Shown here: positions 1 through 10,218 of the stretch, piece after piece
How positions within the stretch are numbered: the stretch's first letter is position 1
How the letters are laid out: every line of letters begins with the position of its first letter
Source: Zeus faber
Taxonomy: Eukaryota; Chordata; Actinopteri; Zeiformes; Zeidae
Assembly: GCA_960531495.1 (NCBI GenBank)
Contig: OY482854.1
Coordinates: 29,381,152-29,445,151, forward strand
Length of the DNA: 64,000 nucleotides
Reading direction: 5' to 3'
Position numbers and translations under genes: made by a program
Notes under the pieces: generated by a model
Databases searched by the model: none
What the model was told of the DNA's origin: nothing
What the model saw: only the letters and a program-made list of their open reading frames with translations

Positions 1-590
1 AAGAACTAGGACTAGATGGACTAGGACTGGATGGACTAGGACTGGATTGACTAGGACCAGATGGACTAGGACTGGATGGACTAGGACTAGATGGACTAGG
101 ACTGGATGGACTAGGATTAGATGGACTAGGACTGGATGGACTAGGACTAGATGGACTTGGACTGGATGGACTAGGACTAGATGAACTAGGACTAGATGAA
201 CTAGGACTAGATGGACTAGGACTAGATGGACTAGGACCAGATGGACTAGGACTGGGTGGACTAGGACTAGATGGACTAGGACTAGATGGACTAGGACTGG
301 ATGGACTAAGACTGGATGGACTAGGACTGGATGGACTATGTCTGGATGGACTAGGACTAGAAGAACTAGGACTAGATGGACTAGGACTGGATGGACTAGG
401 TCTGGATGGACTAGGACTGGATGGACTAGGACTAGATGGACTAGGACTGGATAGACTAGGACTAGATGGACTGAGACTGGATGGACTAAGACTAGATGGA
501 CTAGGACTGGATGGACTAGGACTAGATGCACTGAGACTGGATGGACTGGGACTAGATGGACTAGGACTGGATGGACTAGGACTAGATGGA
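1..590. repeat. 15-bp minisatellite, about 39 units
   Basis: A tandem array with unit ctaggactggatgga begins before the window and ends near 590. Units vary mainly at one purine (actgg/actag), and a few carry single changes such as gaactagg. One plus-strand frame is almost entirely open (Leu-Gly-Leu-Asp-Gly per unit), and minus-strand frames rich in Pro and Ser are also open, because a 15-bp unit keeps frame. No start, splice site or flanking coding signal supports translation. Confidence 0.95.
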
Positions 591-652
591 CACGAAAAAA
601 CCCCTCAAGCTGTCTGTGTGGCCACGTCAACTCCCGAAAACACTGCAGGAAG

Positions 653-1109
653 TAGTGATGCACGGCTCGCAAACGATTAGTTGGTCGCAAAGTTTTTCCA
701 ATCTTTCAAACGAGTCTGGAGCCTGGACTCACACCAGCAAAAGAGTCGTTCTTTTGCAACTCTGCAGACTGGAATCCCAAACGAAAAGAGCCAAGAGCCC
801 CAAGTCGTAAGTCAGAGAAAATAACAAGGATTAAAGGATTAAATGAATGGGAAAAAAGGGTGAAGGCATTTGGCACAATTCTTACTGAACGTCACTGGTT
901 TACGCTTTGCGTTTTTGCTAAATAAATCATTTGGAAAGAACGAAATGATTCTCATGAGAATTCCCTCCACGACTCAGAGCCGAACCTACTCTGCTGACTC
1001 GTTACACCGACCGAATCAAATGAACGAAGAGTTGGAATTTTGAACAAATCGTTTCACTGAGTTACTCGTAAAGCCGAATCTCCAAAAAGAGCGAAACTTT
1101 CCATGACTG
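653..1109 (+). mobile_element. hAT-like non-autonomous element (MITE)
   Basis: The ends are imperfect inverted repeats: tagtgatgcacgg at the left and, read inward from the right, cagtcatggaaag. They are flanked by gcaggaag and gaaggaag, a 7/8 match to an 8-bp target duplication, as expected for hAT. Related sequence recurs at 7022-7166, 14490-14610 (minus) and 59640-59828. Similarity to the 7-kb copy continues about 40 bp past the proposed right end, so the exact boundary is uncertain. Confidence 0.5.
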
Positions 1110-1314
1110 GAAGGAAGGACTAGTGCCGCCAGGGATTAAGGTCTTATCTTATTGTTTGATTTGACTGTTGCTCCAGCCGACTAGAAATAAAAGCCATGGA
1201 CACATCTTTCCGAGGTCTTTTTTCATCTTGAATCCTCCAATTGACGCTACATTGTTTTAGATGACTTTAGATCGCTCTTGTTATTGACTTAACGTGGCTT
1301 TTCGATTCCAGATC

Positions 1315-1475
1315 TGATGTCCAGCTTGGCTCTCAGTATGCAGGGATATGGGGTCAAGGTGAGCGGCTTTCGGCCTTTCTTCTTTGGCACCAAAGACAGT
1401 TATCTCGGACTCGTCCTTGTTCAGCTGCAGGAAATTCTGCCACATCGCTCACTGGTTATTTTGGATGAAGAGACC
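1315..1475 (-). pseudogene. LINE reverse-transcriptase fragment
   Basis: The minus strand reads WQNFLQLNKDESEITVFGAK followed by EERPKA. This matches the segment after the polymerase core in jockey-superfamily fish LINEs (pattern NFLQLN-K-TE-VFGPK). It is about 50 codons, has no start codon, and is closed by a stop just upstream. It is a relic of a longer element whose ends I cannot place. Confidence 0.55.
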
Positions 1476-2081
1476 TCGACATTGTAGACTGTAGTGAGGT
1501 GGGGAATTTTAGTATTTTACATAATTTGAGTTTAACGGGAGCATGTCAAGCTTGAGTGCCTAAGGGTTGAACCTCGGAAAACCCCACACGTGATGGCAAC
1601 TCATAGACTTGGATACATACTGTAGTTGACAAGGGAGAAGAAAATACTCCCTGTTTTCCAACTTGAATCAATTGAGTATTGTCCTCTTCCAATTACCGGT
1701 ACAGAGAGCAAATGTGCTGCCTTGACATAAGGATTCACACACCGCCAACAATAAGCAATTTCAGCAAGGTAAAAAAGACCCATTTCATCATTATTTCCAA
1801 AAGAATCGTGAAGGGTTTTGAAAAGCACAGTAGTTGTTGTTATTTCTTCCTCAAGAGCTGAAGCCGCATCCAGAAAGCCTGATGGGAGAGTGAGAAAGCT
1901 CCCATTCAAGCACAGTCTGACGCCAAGTTAACGCACCGGAATGGTAACATGGCGGCCCACGCCGCTTGCGTGGTGAGGGTAAGAGGTCACTGCTTGTATC
2001 AGCACAGCTTTGACATATTATGCCTGAAAAGCTCTTCCATTCATCTTTTGTGAACTTGCTTTTCAGGTCACGCTCCAAGCC
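1476..2081. other. Unassigned non-coding sequence
   Basis: A minus-strand open frame of 102 codons (1601-1909) and overlapping shorter frames lie here. They show no recognisable domain, no codon bias and no splice context. I see no gene or repeat I can name. Confidence 0.5.
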
Positions 2082-2669
2082 CTTAAAGGTGACCTGTTAT
2101 GGTCCTTTTTTTTGAGTTAGTTAATATAGGTCTCTGAGGTCCCCAAAACACGTTTTTGGAAGATATTTTGATTTCACCTTATCAGTCCACCAAAATCTGT
2201 TTCTGAACAAATTTGAGAAGAGAAATAAACGACCTAGTTGCTGGATCTTCCCTCGTATTAGATCTACGAGGCCTCATTTAAAAGTTGGCTCCGACTTATG
2301 GGAGACACGGACACGAAACCGCGACGCCACGGCACGGCACTCTCGCACGCCGGGATTTTATGGAGCAGGGATGGGATGGAGGAGATGACCATATAAGGAT
2401 GACCATATAAGGAAATCTGTGACTGGCTGACGTCAGCTCGTGCAGAGAGCGGAAAAAACGTTTATAAACGGTGCGTTCAGAGCGGTCAGAATCCTGAGCC
2501 TTGTGTTCACAGACATTACTTTGTCATTAGTTTACCTCATTATTTGACAGTTTGGCCACGTCTAACATGAACATCCCTTTATGTAACATTATTATGCTTT
2601 TCCTTATTTTCTGTCATATATATTATATATGACAGAAAATAAGGAAAAGCATAACAGGTCCCATTTAAG
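2082..2669. mobile_element. TTAA-flanked MITE with 15-bp terminal inverted repeats
   Basis: The left end aggtgacctgttatg and the inverted right end atgggacctgttatg match at 12 of 15 bases. Both are bordered by TTAA, the target duplication of piggyBac-like elements. There is no transposase frame inside. The right end is duplicated in inverted orientation and makes a perfect hairpin (2592-2654). The superfamily is inferred from TTAA alone. Confidence 0.6.
2592..2654. repeat. Perfect palindrome, 31-bp arms, 1-bp spacer
   Basis: The arms 2592-2622 and 2624-2654 are exact reverse complements around one T. The right arm is part of the MITE terminus, so the terminus appears to have been copied back on itself. 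Confidence 0.95.
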
Positions 2670-3300
2670 TATGTGGAGTATGCAATGTACGGAGGTGAAG
2701 CCGCACTCAACAATACATTTGGCAAATGTTCTGGTTGGAAAGGTTTGATGGATGTTCAACCTGAGTGGTAACGGGGGAGGGGGAGGAGGCCTACAGGGAC
2801 GATGCGGCCTCGTCACGGTAGTAACACCCTCCGACGAGCTCGGAGTGAAAGGTTTCACAAAGCTGGGCTCGGTGTTTCACTGGACCTAGTCCCATGGATC
2901 AGAACCAATCAAATACAGTCCTTACACACAGGTCAACAGAGAGGCTTTTGAAACACGTGCCCAGGTCCTCGTTAGGTTTCCCACCGGTGACGCTGTACAA
3001 CATGGCGACTCTTCAGTTTTATTCAGTGTTCAGTGTTCAGCGTTATTATTATATATTTCTCAAGATGCATTCACTCAGGCCGAGAGGTTTCTGTCCAAGT
3101 CCATTCTTTCCAGGTCACCTGACGTGAACGCAAACGCCCTGGACACAACGTTGGCCCTGATCCGTGTCACTGTTCTGGGTTGTTCGGTGTCACCGTACTG
3201 CTGCGCTGTACTGTTGTGTACTGTGCTGTACATCTTACAAACACTAACTCACTTTATTCACATGCCACTTTAATGCACATATCTGTATCTACATAATTAG
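2670..3300. other. Unassigned sequence between MITE and LINE
   Basis: No supported gene. The last 100 bp (near 3190-3300) resemble the untranslated end seen again at 10500-10640, with 'tactgctgcgctgtactgttg' and 'catgccactttaatgcacat' types of wording, so some of it is probably an old LINE end on the plus strand. Confidence 0.4.
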
Positions 3301-3392
3301 CCTATCCCATATACATAAGCATAAGCTGCCCTGCCTTCCGGATCCAAGATGGCGGCGCGTGCACAACGCGCGACCTGGCGTCTCTCGAATTA

Positions 3393-4091
3393 GTGTTTAT
3401 TTACCTGACTATCCTACTTTTTTTCACTCAAAACACTCGAGCGAAACGAACCTACAACAGAAACTCACTACTGGATATACATCAAAGCTGCAAGAACTTA
3501 GTTTTGGATACCCCGAACAGCTTCGAACAGCTCCCTCCGGAGCTGATCAGATCAACGCGACCAGATGGACAATTCTTACCGACCGGAAAGGCTCATAGAC
3601 GGCGAGGCGACCGCAGGCAGAGACGGGGTAAGCGAGGTGGAGTGCGTGCTAAGCTAAGACTAAACCCGCACCGAACTGCACTGCCTAGTATCTTCCTTGC
3701 CAACGTATGTTCTTTGTTCAACAAGCTGGACGAACTCAAGATATGGACCCTCACACAGAAAAGCCTTATGGACTGTAACGTGATGTTTTTCACTGAAACT
3801 TGGCTTAACAACGACATTCCAACAAGCATGGTGGAACTAGAAGGACGCTCTATCTTCAGAGCGGACAGGACTGCAGAGACTACGGGCAAGAGCAGAGGAG
3901 GCGGCTTATGCATTTATGTAAACAAAACTTGGTGCACGGACTGCGTCACTCTTGATGCCCATTGCTCTGCTGAACTGGAGTATTTAATCGTGAGATGCAG
4001 GCCCTTCTACCTTCCATGTGAGTTCAGCTGCATTGTTGCCATTGCTGTGTATGTTCCACCTGATGCCAACAGTAAAGCGGCAATAAAATAA
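3393..4091 (+). pseudogene. LINE ORF2 N-terminal part: endonuclease (broken)
   Basis: A 232-codon frame covers the start of an apurinic-type endonuclease. It shows LANVCSLFNK (Asn at residue 104) and FFTETWL (Glu at 135), the first two catalytic stations of the exonuclease/endonuclease/phosphatase fold. It then has GGGLCIYVN and VYVPPDAN. It ends at a TAA. The next station, TGDFNH, appears at about 4152-4170 in a continuing frame beyond the stop, followed by LDHCYTN. A basic stretch (residues 68-90, RRRGDRRQRRGKRG) precedes the endonuclease. The usual protein is about 900-1000 residues, so this is one fragment. Confidence 0.75.
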
Positions 4092-4385
4092 CTTTCCATT
4101 GCCATTAATAAGCTTCAGACTAAACATCCAGATGGGGCTTTAATTGTGACTGGAGACTTTAACCATTGCAACCTAAGAACTGTTCTCCCTAAATTTCACC
4201 AAAATGTTACTTGCTTCACAAGAGGCAGTCAAACTCTAGACCATTGTTATACTAATGTTGCTGCTGCTTACAAGTCACACCCCTCCCCCACCTTGGTCAG
4301 TGCAATCACATTTCTCTGTTTCTGACGCCAAAATACTCCCCTCTCATTAAACGTGTGAAACCAACAACAAAAACCGTTAGTCTGG

Positions 4386-4686
4386 ATGGAAGATGCAGAT
4401 CCCACTCTTCAAGACCAGCTCCAACTCACTGACTGGAAAGGGTTTTTTGCTGATGCCACCAAGGACTCTGATACCAACATTCACACAGTAGCCAAATCTT
4501 TCATGGATTACCTCAACGAGTGTGCAGAGGGAGTGACGAAACATAAGACCGTGAAATTATTCCCTAACCAGAAAACCTGGATGAACAAAGAAGTTTGCCT
4601 TCTCCTCAAGGCCAGGGACGCAGCCTTCAGGTCGGGAGACCAGGAGGCCTACAGCTCTGCCAGATCCAATCTGAGGAAAGGAATAT
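4386..4686 (+). pseudogene. LINE ORF2 linker segment
   Basis: The frame reads about 100 codons, including NQKTWMNKEVCLLLKARDAAF and SARSNLRKGI, the conserved linker between endonuclease and reverse transcriptase in L2/CR1 LINEs. It is cut by the SINE at 4687. The reading resumes in the same frame after the SINE (AKHNYKQRIEEHF at about 4902). Confidence 0.75.
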
Positions 4687-4892
4687 GGGGATGGTAGCTC
4701 AGGCGGTAGAGCTGGTGGTCTAGTGATCTAAAGGTTGCTGGTTCGATCCCAGGCTCCTCCTGCTAGCATGCTGTAGTGTCCTTGAGCAAGACACTTAACC
4801 CCTAATTGCTCCTGATGGCTGCGTCCGTCGGTGTTTGAACAATTGTAAGTCGCTTTGGATAAAAGCGTCTGCTAAATGACTAAATGTAATGT
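4687..4892 (+). mobile_element. tRNA-derived SINE inserted in the LINE
   Basis: The head is tRNA-like: A box tggtagctcaggcggtag and B box ggttcgatccc, the two RNA polymerase III promoter elements. The tail is gtcgctttggataaaagcg followed by tctgctaaatg and (taatg)n. A short duplication aatat (4682-4686 and 4893-4897) flanks it, and removing the SINE restores the LINE frame exactly. It is younger than its host LINE. The tail matches the end of the L2 copy at 41309-42317. Confidence 0.92.
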
Positions 4893-6490
4893 AATATCCA
4901 GGGCCAAACACAACTACAAGCAGAGGATTGAAGAGCACTTCAACTCCTCCGACCCCCGACGTATGTGGCAAGGCCTACATACACTCACCAACAAATCCCC
5001 ATGCAACTCTCCCCCACCCTCCTCCACTTCCCTCCAGGACGAGCTGAACCACTTCTACGCTCCATTTTGATCGGGGAAATCAAGGAGGCAGCCTTCAAGT
5101 CAGCCGTTTTACCAGACGAGGACACACTTCAATTCTCCACCTCAGAGGTCTGCGACATCCTGAGCAGGGGGAATGCTCGGAAAGCTGCTGGCCCTGATGG
5201 AGGCCCCGGACATGTGCTGCGAGCCTGCGCAGAGCGGTTGGCTGGTGTCTTCACTGACATCTTCAACATGTCACTAGCCCAGTCAACAGTCCCCCACAGT
5301 TTTAAATCTGCCACCATTGTTCCGGTGCCTAAACACTCTACAGCCAAGAAACTGAACGATTTCCGCCCTGTTGCACTGACACCCATCATTGCAAAATGTT
5401 TTGAGGGGCTGGTCCTCTCACATCTGAAAGCCTGCCTGCCCCCTTCACTGGAACTGTACCAATTTGCCTACCGACGCAACCGATCAACAGAGGATGCTAT
5501 CTCCACAGTGCTCCATCTAGCACTCACCCACCCATGCTGTTTATTGACTTTAGTTCTGCATTCAACACTGTGATCTCCTCCAAGCTGATCTCCAAGCTCA
5601 GCCAGCTTGGCATCAGCAACTCACTCTGCAACTGGATTATGGACTTCCTTACTAACAGACCCCAGGCTGTTAAATTGGGGAGTCTCTCCTCCTCCACTAT
5701 CACCCTGAACACTGGCGTGTCGCAGGGTTGTGTGTTGAGCCCTCTGCTCTACTCTCTCTTCACTCACGACTGCGCCCCTGTTTATGGCTCCAATGCCATA
5801 ATTAAGTTCGCAGATGACACAACTGTGGAGGGCCTGATCAGAGATGAGGATGAAACAGCATATAGAGATGAGGTTCAACATCTAACTACGTGGTGTAAAA
5901 ACAATAACCTGGAACTCAACACCAAGAAGACCAAGGAGATCATTGTGGACTTCAGGAGAACCAGGAGCAGGGCACACACCCCCCTCCATATCGGCGGTGC
6001 TGAGGTGGAGTGTGTGTCTAGCTTTAAGTTCCTTGCGGTCCACATCACAGAAAATCTCTCTTGGTCCCTCAACTCCTCCACTCTGCTGAAGAAGGCGCAT
6101 CAGCGCCTTCACTTCCTACGGACCCTTAAGAAAGCACAGCTTTGTCCTAGGATTCTATTGGACTTCTACCGCTGTACCACTGAGAGCATACTTACAAACT
6201 GCATCTCTGTCTGGTACGGTAACTGCAACGTTGCCGACCGCAAGGCACTACAAAGAGTAGTGAACTCTGCCCAGAGGACTATTGGCTGTACCCCCCCCCC
6301 CCCACCCATCCACAACACATACCATGACCGCTGCTTAAACAAAGCCAAATCCATTGTCAAGAATGACACCCACCCTAACCATGGACTTTTCACCCTTCTC
6401 CCATCTGGCAAGCGATACAGGATCCTGTGCTCCCGCACCAGCAGGCTCAAGGGCAGCAGCAGGCTTAATACATCTCTTTTGCCTACATAA
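4893..6490 (+). pseudogene. LINE ORF2 reverse transcriptase (frameshifted)
   Basis: Two overlapping frames carry it. The first (to 5573) has GNARKAAGPDG, then [17 protein letters not shown] and [14 protein letters not shown], the finger motifs. The second (5534-6490, 318 codons) has [12 protein letters not shown] with the first catalytic Asp at residue 5, [16 protein letters not shown], and KFADDTTV with the catalytic Asp pair at residues 94-95. It ends in the C-terminal region [10 protein letters not shown] and [13 protein letters not shown]. The polymerase catalytic residues are intact; a small deletion near 5530 breaks the frame before motif A. A C-run at 6291-6302 is a further likely indel site. 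Confidence 0.85.
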
Positions 6491-6631
6491 CTGCACAGAA
6501 ACACTGTACTCAAATAGCACTTTGGTATATAAATGCTTCTTTTGCACTTCTGGTTAGACGTCAACTGCATTTCATAGGTTCTGTACCTGTACTCTGCTAG
6601 TGACAATAAAGTTGAATCTAATCTAATCTAT

Positions 6632-6958
6632 TCCCTTTATCTATTCTATTTTATTTTATTTTATTCTATATATTTAGATTTTATTCTATAGTAATCGACT
6701 TACTGCATTACGTTTTAGGAATCAGTTAGTTTGTCAAGTAGAAATTCTTAGGTAGCTACTGTGTTCAGTCTGGGACATATTGTGTGTAATCACCGGTGAC
6801 ATTTCACTGCATATATGTCTGAAAGTATGTAGATGTATGAAAGTATGTACTTTGATACATCTACATACTACATACACAATATGTCCCAGACTGAACACAG
6901 TAGCTACCTAAGAATTTCTACTGTATGTGACGAATAAACCTCTTAAATCTTGAATCTT
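6632..6958 (+). mobile_element. 3' end of a second LINE family with internal fold-back
   Basis: The sequence ends in gacgaataaacctc and ttaaatcttgaatcttga. It aligns with the reverse complement of 10219-10440 (shared attacgttttaggaatcag and catatatg-tgaaagtatg). It follows directly on the (taatc)n tail of the upstream LINE. A 48-bp segment is repeated in inverted orientation (6738-6785 and 6874-6921). Confidence 0.7.
6738..6921. repeat. Large inverted repeat, 48-bp perfect arms
   Basis: The arm gtagaaattcttaggtagct... at 6738-6785 is exactly mirrored at 6874-6921. A second nested pair inside (gtatgtagatgtat and atacatctacatac) brings the hairpin down to a small loop. Confidence 0.93.
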
Positions 6959-7021
6959 GATTTGTTCTGAGCTGTGTGGGCATGATAAGTGTTTTCTGTT
7001 TCATCAATAGTATTCCTATAT

Positions 7022-7166
7022 TGATCAATATCTCTTGTGACTCGTTACACCGGCTGAATCAAATCTTTTTACCGTGTCGCTCGTAAAGATCGAGTTTCCC
7101 GAAATAGCCAAACTTTTCACCACTCATAGGAAGACTAGTGCGGCTAGGGATTAGCAAGGTTTTATC
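7022..7166 (+). mobile_element. Partial copy of the hAT-like repeat of 653-1109
   Basis: It shares gactcgttacaccg, gaatcaaat, cgctcgtaaag and the flank gactagtgc-gctagggatta with the copy at 990-1140. The left part is missing. Confidence 0.5.
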
Positions 7167-7560
7167 ATAAAACAACTGAAACTGTGTCTATTGATTTTGA
7201 TTGAATGCCTTTTATCCCTCGTGTAAAGCCCTTTGTAGCCCAACCCGAGTGGATAAAGCCCGGTTCTGAATTGCCAAACGTGCTGCACTGATAAACTCTT
7301 CCTGCTGCTCCTGTCACTTGTTTTTTATTACTGATATTACTGTACGCTATCTTTTCACTCCCGTCACTGCCGTACGCCATTCCTATTTGTAATGCTGTAA
7401 TACTGTTACTTGTACTTACTGTAGAATAACTGACACTGCCCACCTTGGGCTCACTATTTTAAAAGCATACTTAAGAAAAATGTATTTAAATGTAAAAAAA
7501 TGAAAATAAATAAATAAATAAAACACTAGCACAACCACCAGAATGTGAATCAAGACAGAA

Positions 7561-7992
7561 GTGTATGTTCGCTGTGGAGTTATTTGGTTTATAGGCTCAT
7601 TGCCAACATTTTGCTCCCCGTTTAAGGATTATTATTATATGCCATTATATCACCGTTTTTATCTTAAGTTCCTCTTTCTGCCTAACTGTTTGTTACATAA
7701 GTTATTGTACAGGACCGGATACTTTAATTTTGAACGTGACCTTATATTTTGTAGGTCTTTTTCATTTTCTGTCTTTTATTTTTTTTCAGTCATATTTGTT
7801 TTTTGTCATTATGTCTATTATATTTTGCCATATATTTATTGTGTACATTTAACTGTCAGGTTTACAGCATATTTTTCAATATTTCCATATGTTGCCATTT
7901 TCTTTTTCATATCTTTTATTCCATTGCTTTATTATTATTTTGCCTGTCGAGACAATGCAATTTCCCTCTGTGGATGAATAAAGTATCCATCC
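7561..7992 (+). mobile_element. AT-rich LINE 3' end with ATCC tail
   Basis: An AT-rich segment containing cataagttattgtac and catatgttgccatttt ends in gatgaataaagtatccatcc. The same wording occurs at 33090-33260 and 59225-59490. The terminal motif recurs four times at 56591-57462. The 138-140-codon open frames here are an effect of T-rich sequence, not genes. Confidence 0.6.
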
Positions 7993-8007
7993 ATCAAGCA
8001 TCATGTA

Positions 8008-8010
8008 CAG

Positions 8011-8051
<41 letters not shown>

Positions 8052-8071
8052 TACACAGACAGACAGATATA
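8008..8071. repeat. (CAGA)n microsatellite
   Basis: A tetranucleotide run of acag/gaca units with few interruptions, next to the LINE tail. Confidence 0.95.
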
Positions 8072-8204
8072 TATAGTTAATGTGCACACAGTATGCATCT
8101 TAACTCTTTTTAATTTCAATCTCTTTCTGGACTGCCCCGTTTTTTTTTTTTTTACTGCTGTTAAGCCTGAATTGCCCTCTGGGGATTTAAGTGTTGAGTG
8201 TAGA

Positions 8205-8617
8205 AACAAAACAAACAGTCTTTAATCGTCACACGACACTCCACAACACATGCTTGCACACACACACACATGCTTGATGGTGGCCGGTGAAATGGCTCCT
8301 CTGCTTTTGACCCATCCTGGCTTGTCCTTCCTCCGGGGGCACAGCCAGGAGCAGTGGGCAGCATACGTGGACGCGCCCGGGGACCAGGTGATAAGTGTCC
8401 ATCGCTGGTCAGACGATGATGGGTGCATGTTTTTGGTGGGGGTCCTTACTGACGTGAGGTGGAGTAAACCCCATGTGAACACGGGGAGAACATGCAAACT
8501 CCACACAGAAAGGCTCCTGTTTTGGAAGATAACCCGCCGGAGCACGGTGCCAACAGCGCCCCAGGCGGGAATCGAACCCAGGACCTTCTTGCTGTGAGGC
8601 AGCAGTGCAATGCACTG
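8205..8617 (-). mobile_element. Second SINE family, copy 1
   Basis: On the minus strand the tRNA-like head contains gcctcacagcaagaagg and the B-box-like ggttcgattcc. A long body with gcatgttctccccgtg and ggacacttatcacctgg follows, and the element ends at gtgtgacgattaaagactg. It is about 410 bp. Copies at 38918-39342 and 53266-53737 have the same orientation. The A-box region is truncated here compared with copy 2. Confidence 0.8.
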
Positions 8618-8644
8618 TAAAGTGTTGTCTTGTCTTATCTCATC

Positions 8645-8815
8645 TGATCTTATTTGGATTTTTGTTGTTATTATTATTCCAGCAGGTACATTCACAAATA
8701 CAAGGAATTTGTCATGGGGTGACACAGATGATCAATTAAAAGATTAAAAGAAGGAAAATAAAATACAATTAAAAGCTTAACAGTCCAAGACAAAATAAAA
8801 ATAAGATGAAGAAAC
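8645..8815 (-). mobile_element. Probable retroelement 3' end, copy 1 of 2
   Basis: Shares acaaggaatttgtcatggtg, gatgatcaattaaaa and gcttaacagtc with 23660-23780. In the minus direction it reads as an A/T-rich 3' untranslated end. No coding part is attached. Confidence 0.4.
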
Positions 8816-8859
8816 CTGATCCCTATCTGATCCCGGCCCCAAAGCCAGCCTGGACTCAC

Positions 8860-8997
8860 CGCAGTTCTCCTCGTCGGCCTGGTTGGGACAGTCGTCCAGC
8901 CCGTTGCAGTGCAGCAGCTGAGGGAGGCACAGCGTCAGGTTTCCGCACGGGAAATATCCCAGCGGGCAGCGGCCCTTGGCCTCCGAGCTGCTCAGCG
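8860..8997 (-). CDS. rxfp1-like: Relaxin-family peptide receptor, exon 2 (LDL-receptor class A module)
   Basis: This 138-nt exon has an acceptor (tttgctgtttcag, 8998-9010) and donor (gtgagt, 8859-8854), both leaving phase 1. It encodes 45 complete codons with six cysteines at exon residues 10, 17, 23, 30, 36 and 45. The calcium-binding pattern is NGLDDC then ADEEN. This is a complete LDLa module. The wording [10 protein letters not shown] and [10 protein letters not shown] is characteristic of relaxin receptors RXFP1/RXFP2, the only GPCRs with one N-terminal LDLa domain before leucine-rich repeats. The LDLa module is known to be needed for signalling, not for hormone binding. By eye it is closer to RXFP1 ([12 protein letters not shown]) than RXFP2. 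It joins in frame to 16996-17038. Exon 3 (linker and LRRs) was not found to the left, so the gene is partial here. Paralogue assignment is uncertain. Confidence 0.88.
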
Positions 8998-9118
8998 CTG
9001 AAACAGCAAATAAAGAAAGAAGAAGGAAAACTCAATGACGCAGGTGATGAACTACTCAACAAATTCAGCCTTCTCACAAACACAATGAACCTGTTGCATT
9101 TCTCCTCTATTGACGCTG

Positions 9119-9160
<42 letters not shown>

Positions 9161-9205
9161 TATTATTTGTACAATAACAACAACAACAACAACAACAACA
9201 ATAAT

Positions 9206-9239
<34 letters not shown>

Positions 9240-9293
9240 TTTATTTGTACAGCACCTTTTATATACAACATGCATCTAAAAGTGCTTTACAGT

Positions 9294-9337
<44 letters not shown>

Positions 9338-9338
9338 T
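9119..9338. repeat. Compound trinucleotide microsatellites
   Basis: In order: (ATT)n 9119-9156, (CAA)n 9174-9201, (ATC)n 9206-9241 and (TAA)n 9296-9338. A segment between them (tttatttgtacagcacc, agtgctttacag) resembles a common fish retroelement end. The Asp/Asn/Cys-rich frames through here are artefacts. Confidence 0.95.
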
Positions 9339-9889
9339 AAATAATAATGAAGTAGTAATAATAACAATTAAAAAAACAAGCAAAATGCATTTGAAAAAGG
9401 TAAATATTATACTAATTTCTGGATTTGGGGTCATCATTAGACCATGATCGTTCCTCAGGTAATTATTTTACTCCATTTAAAGCAATCCTTCAATTCTCCT
9501 GTTGCGACGGGATCCCCACACCTTCTATGGTACTGTATATAAAGACAAAGTAGAATACTAAAAGCATTGCAATGCAATGCTCAAATCAAGTAAAGATACA
9601 AGTTGCATTCGAAGAACAATAAAAAAAACTCAAGCACTGCTTTGAAAAGAAAGGTTTTTAACCCTCGCTCCAAAGTGCTTACAGATCAGAACCTGCCGCT
9701 AATATTCTCTGTTTACTTGTTCCATGTTGCAGTTGCAATGATGCAGAAACTGGGAATTTATTTTATGGAAACTAAATGAGAAAATGTAGTAATTTAAAGT
9801 CAAAATCTGTAATAATTCATGAATATAATTCATACCCTATATATCCATAACCTCATTTCCAAAACAATAATTGACAATAACAATAACTG

Positions 9890-10190
9890 TACATAGCATT
9901 GCATTTCTATTTTCTGTATATTTTTCTATATCTGACTATTTCTGTTCTGTATATATTTTTTTGTATTTTTCAACTATTTGTATATATTTCATTTGTATTT
10001 TTACTTTATTTTTACTTCAGGTTTTATTCAAAATGTTTTAAATATATTTTTTTATTCTCTATAATTTCAGACTGTTAAATTTTTATTTATTTTTTTATTT
10101 TTTTAAATCTCATCATCATCTTCAAACCTCATCAGTATTAGTACGAGTGTTTGTTAATGTACTTGGCGGATTCAACTGATTCTGATTCTG
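9890..10190 (+). mobile_element. LINE-type 3' tail
   Basis: AT-rich untranslated sequence ends in gtacttggcggattcaact followed by gattctgattctg, a frequent fish LINE terminus. No coding part remains. Confidence 0.45.
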
Positions 10191-10218
10191 TTTATCGGCA
10201 ACTTTGAATCTTTTCAAA

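Larger units (their letters stand above)
3330..6631 (+). mobile_element. L2-like (jockey superfamily) LINE, nearly full length, defective
   Basis: The element starts near a GC-rich leader (aagatggcggcgcg, about 3350). It runs through an endonuclease region, a linker, reverse transcriptase and a 3' end of gacaataaagttgaatc followed by (taatc)n, the typical L2-type tail. Coding parts are split by a stop at 4091, frame changes near 4300 and 5530 and a SINE at 4687-4892. No target duplication was located. Clade assignment is by eye; Rex1/CR1 relatives are possible. Confidence 0.85.

Noticed and set aside
1601-1909. 102-codon minus frame
   Set aside because: No domain, no splice context and no relation to the receptor gene. 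Length is within chance for this composition.
4687-4760. A tRNA gene (A and B boxes present)
   Set aside because: The cloverleaf is not complete and the sequence continues into a SINE body and tail within a LINE, so it is a tRNA-derived SINE head.
1-8860. Exon 3 of the relaxin receptor
   Set aside because: I looked on the minus strand for the short linker exon after the LDLa module and for LRR wording and found nothing convincing.
8856-9275. 139-codon Asp/Asn/Cys-rich minus frame crossing the receptor exon
   Set aside because: It reads the exon in the wrong frame and the rest is trinucleotide repeats. The real reading is the spliced LDLa exon.
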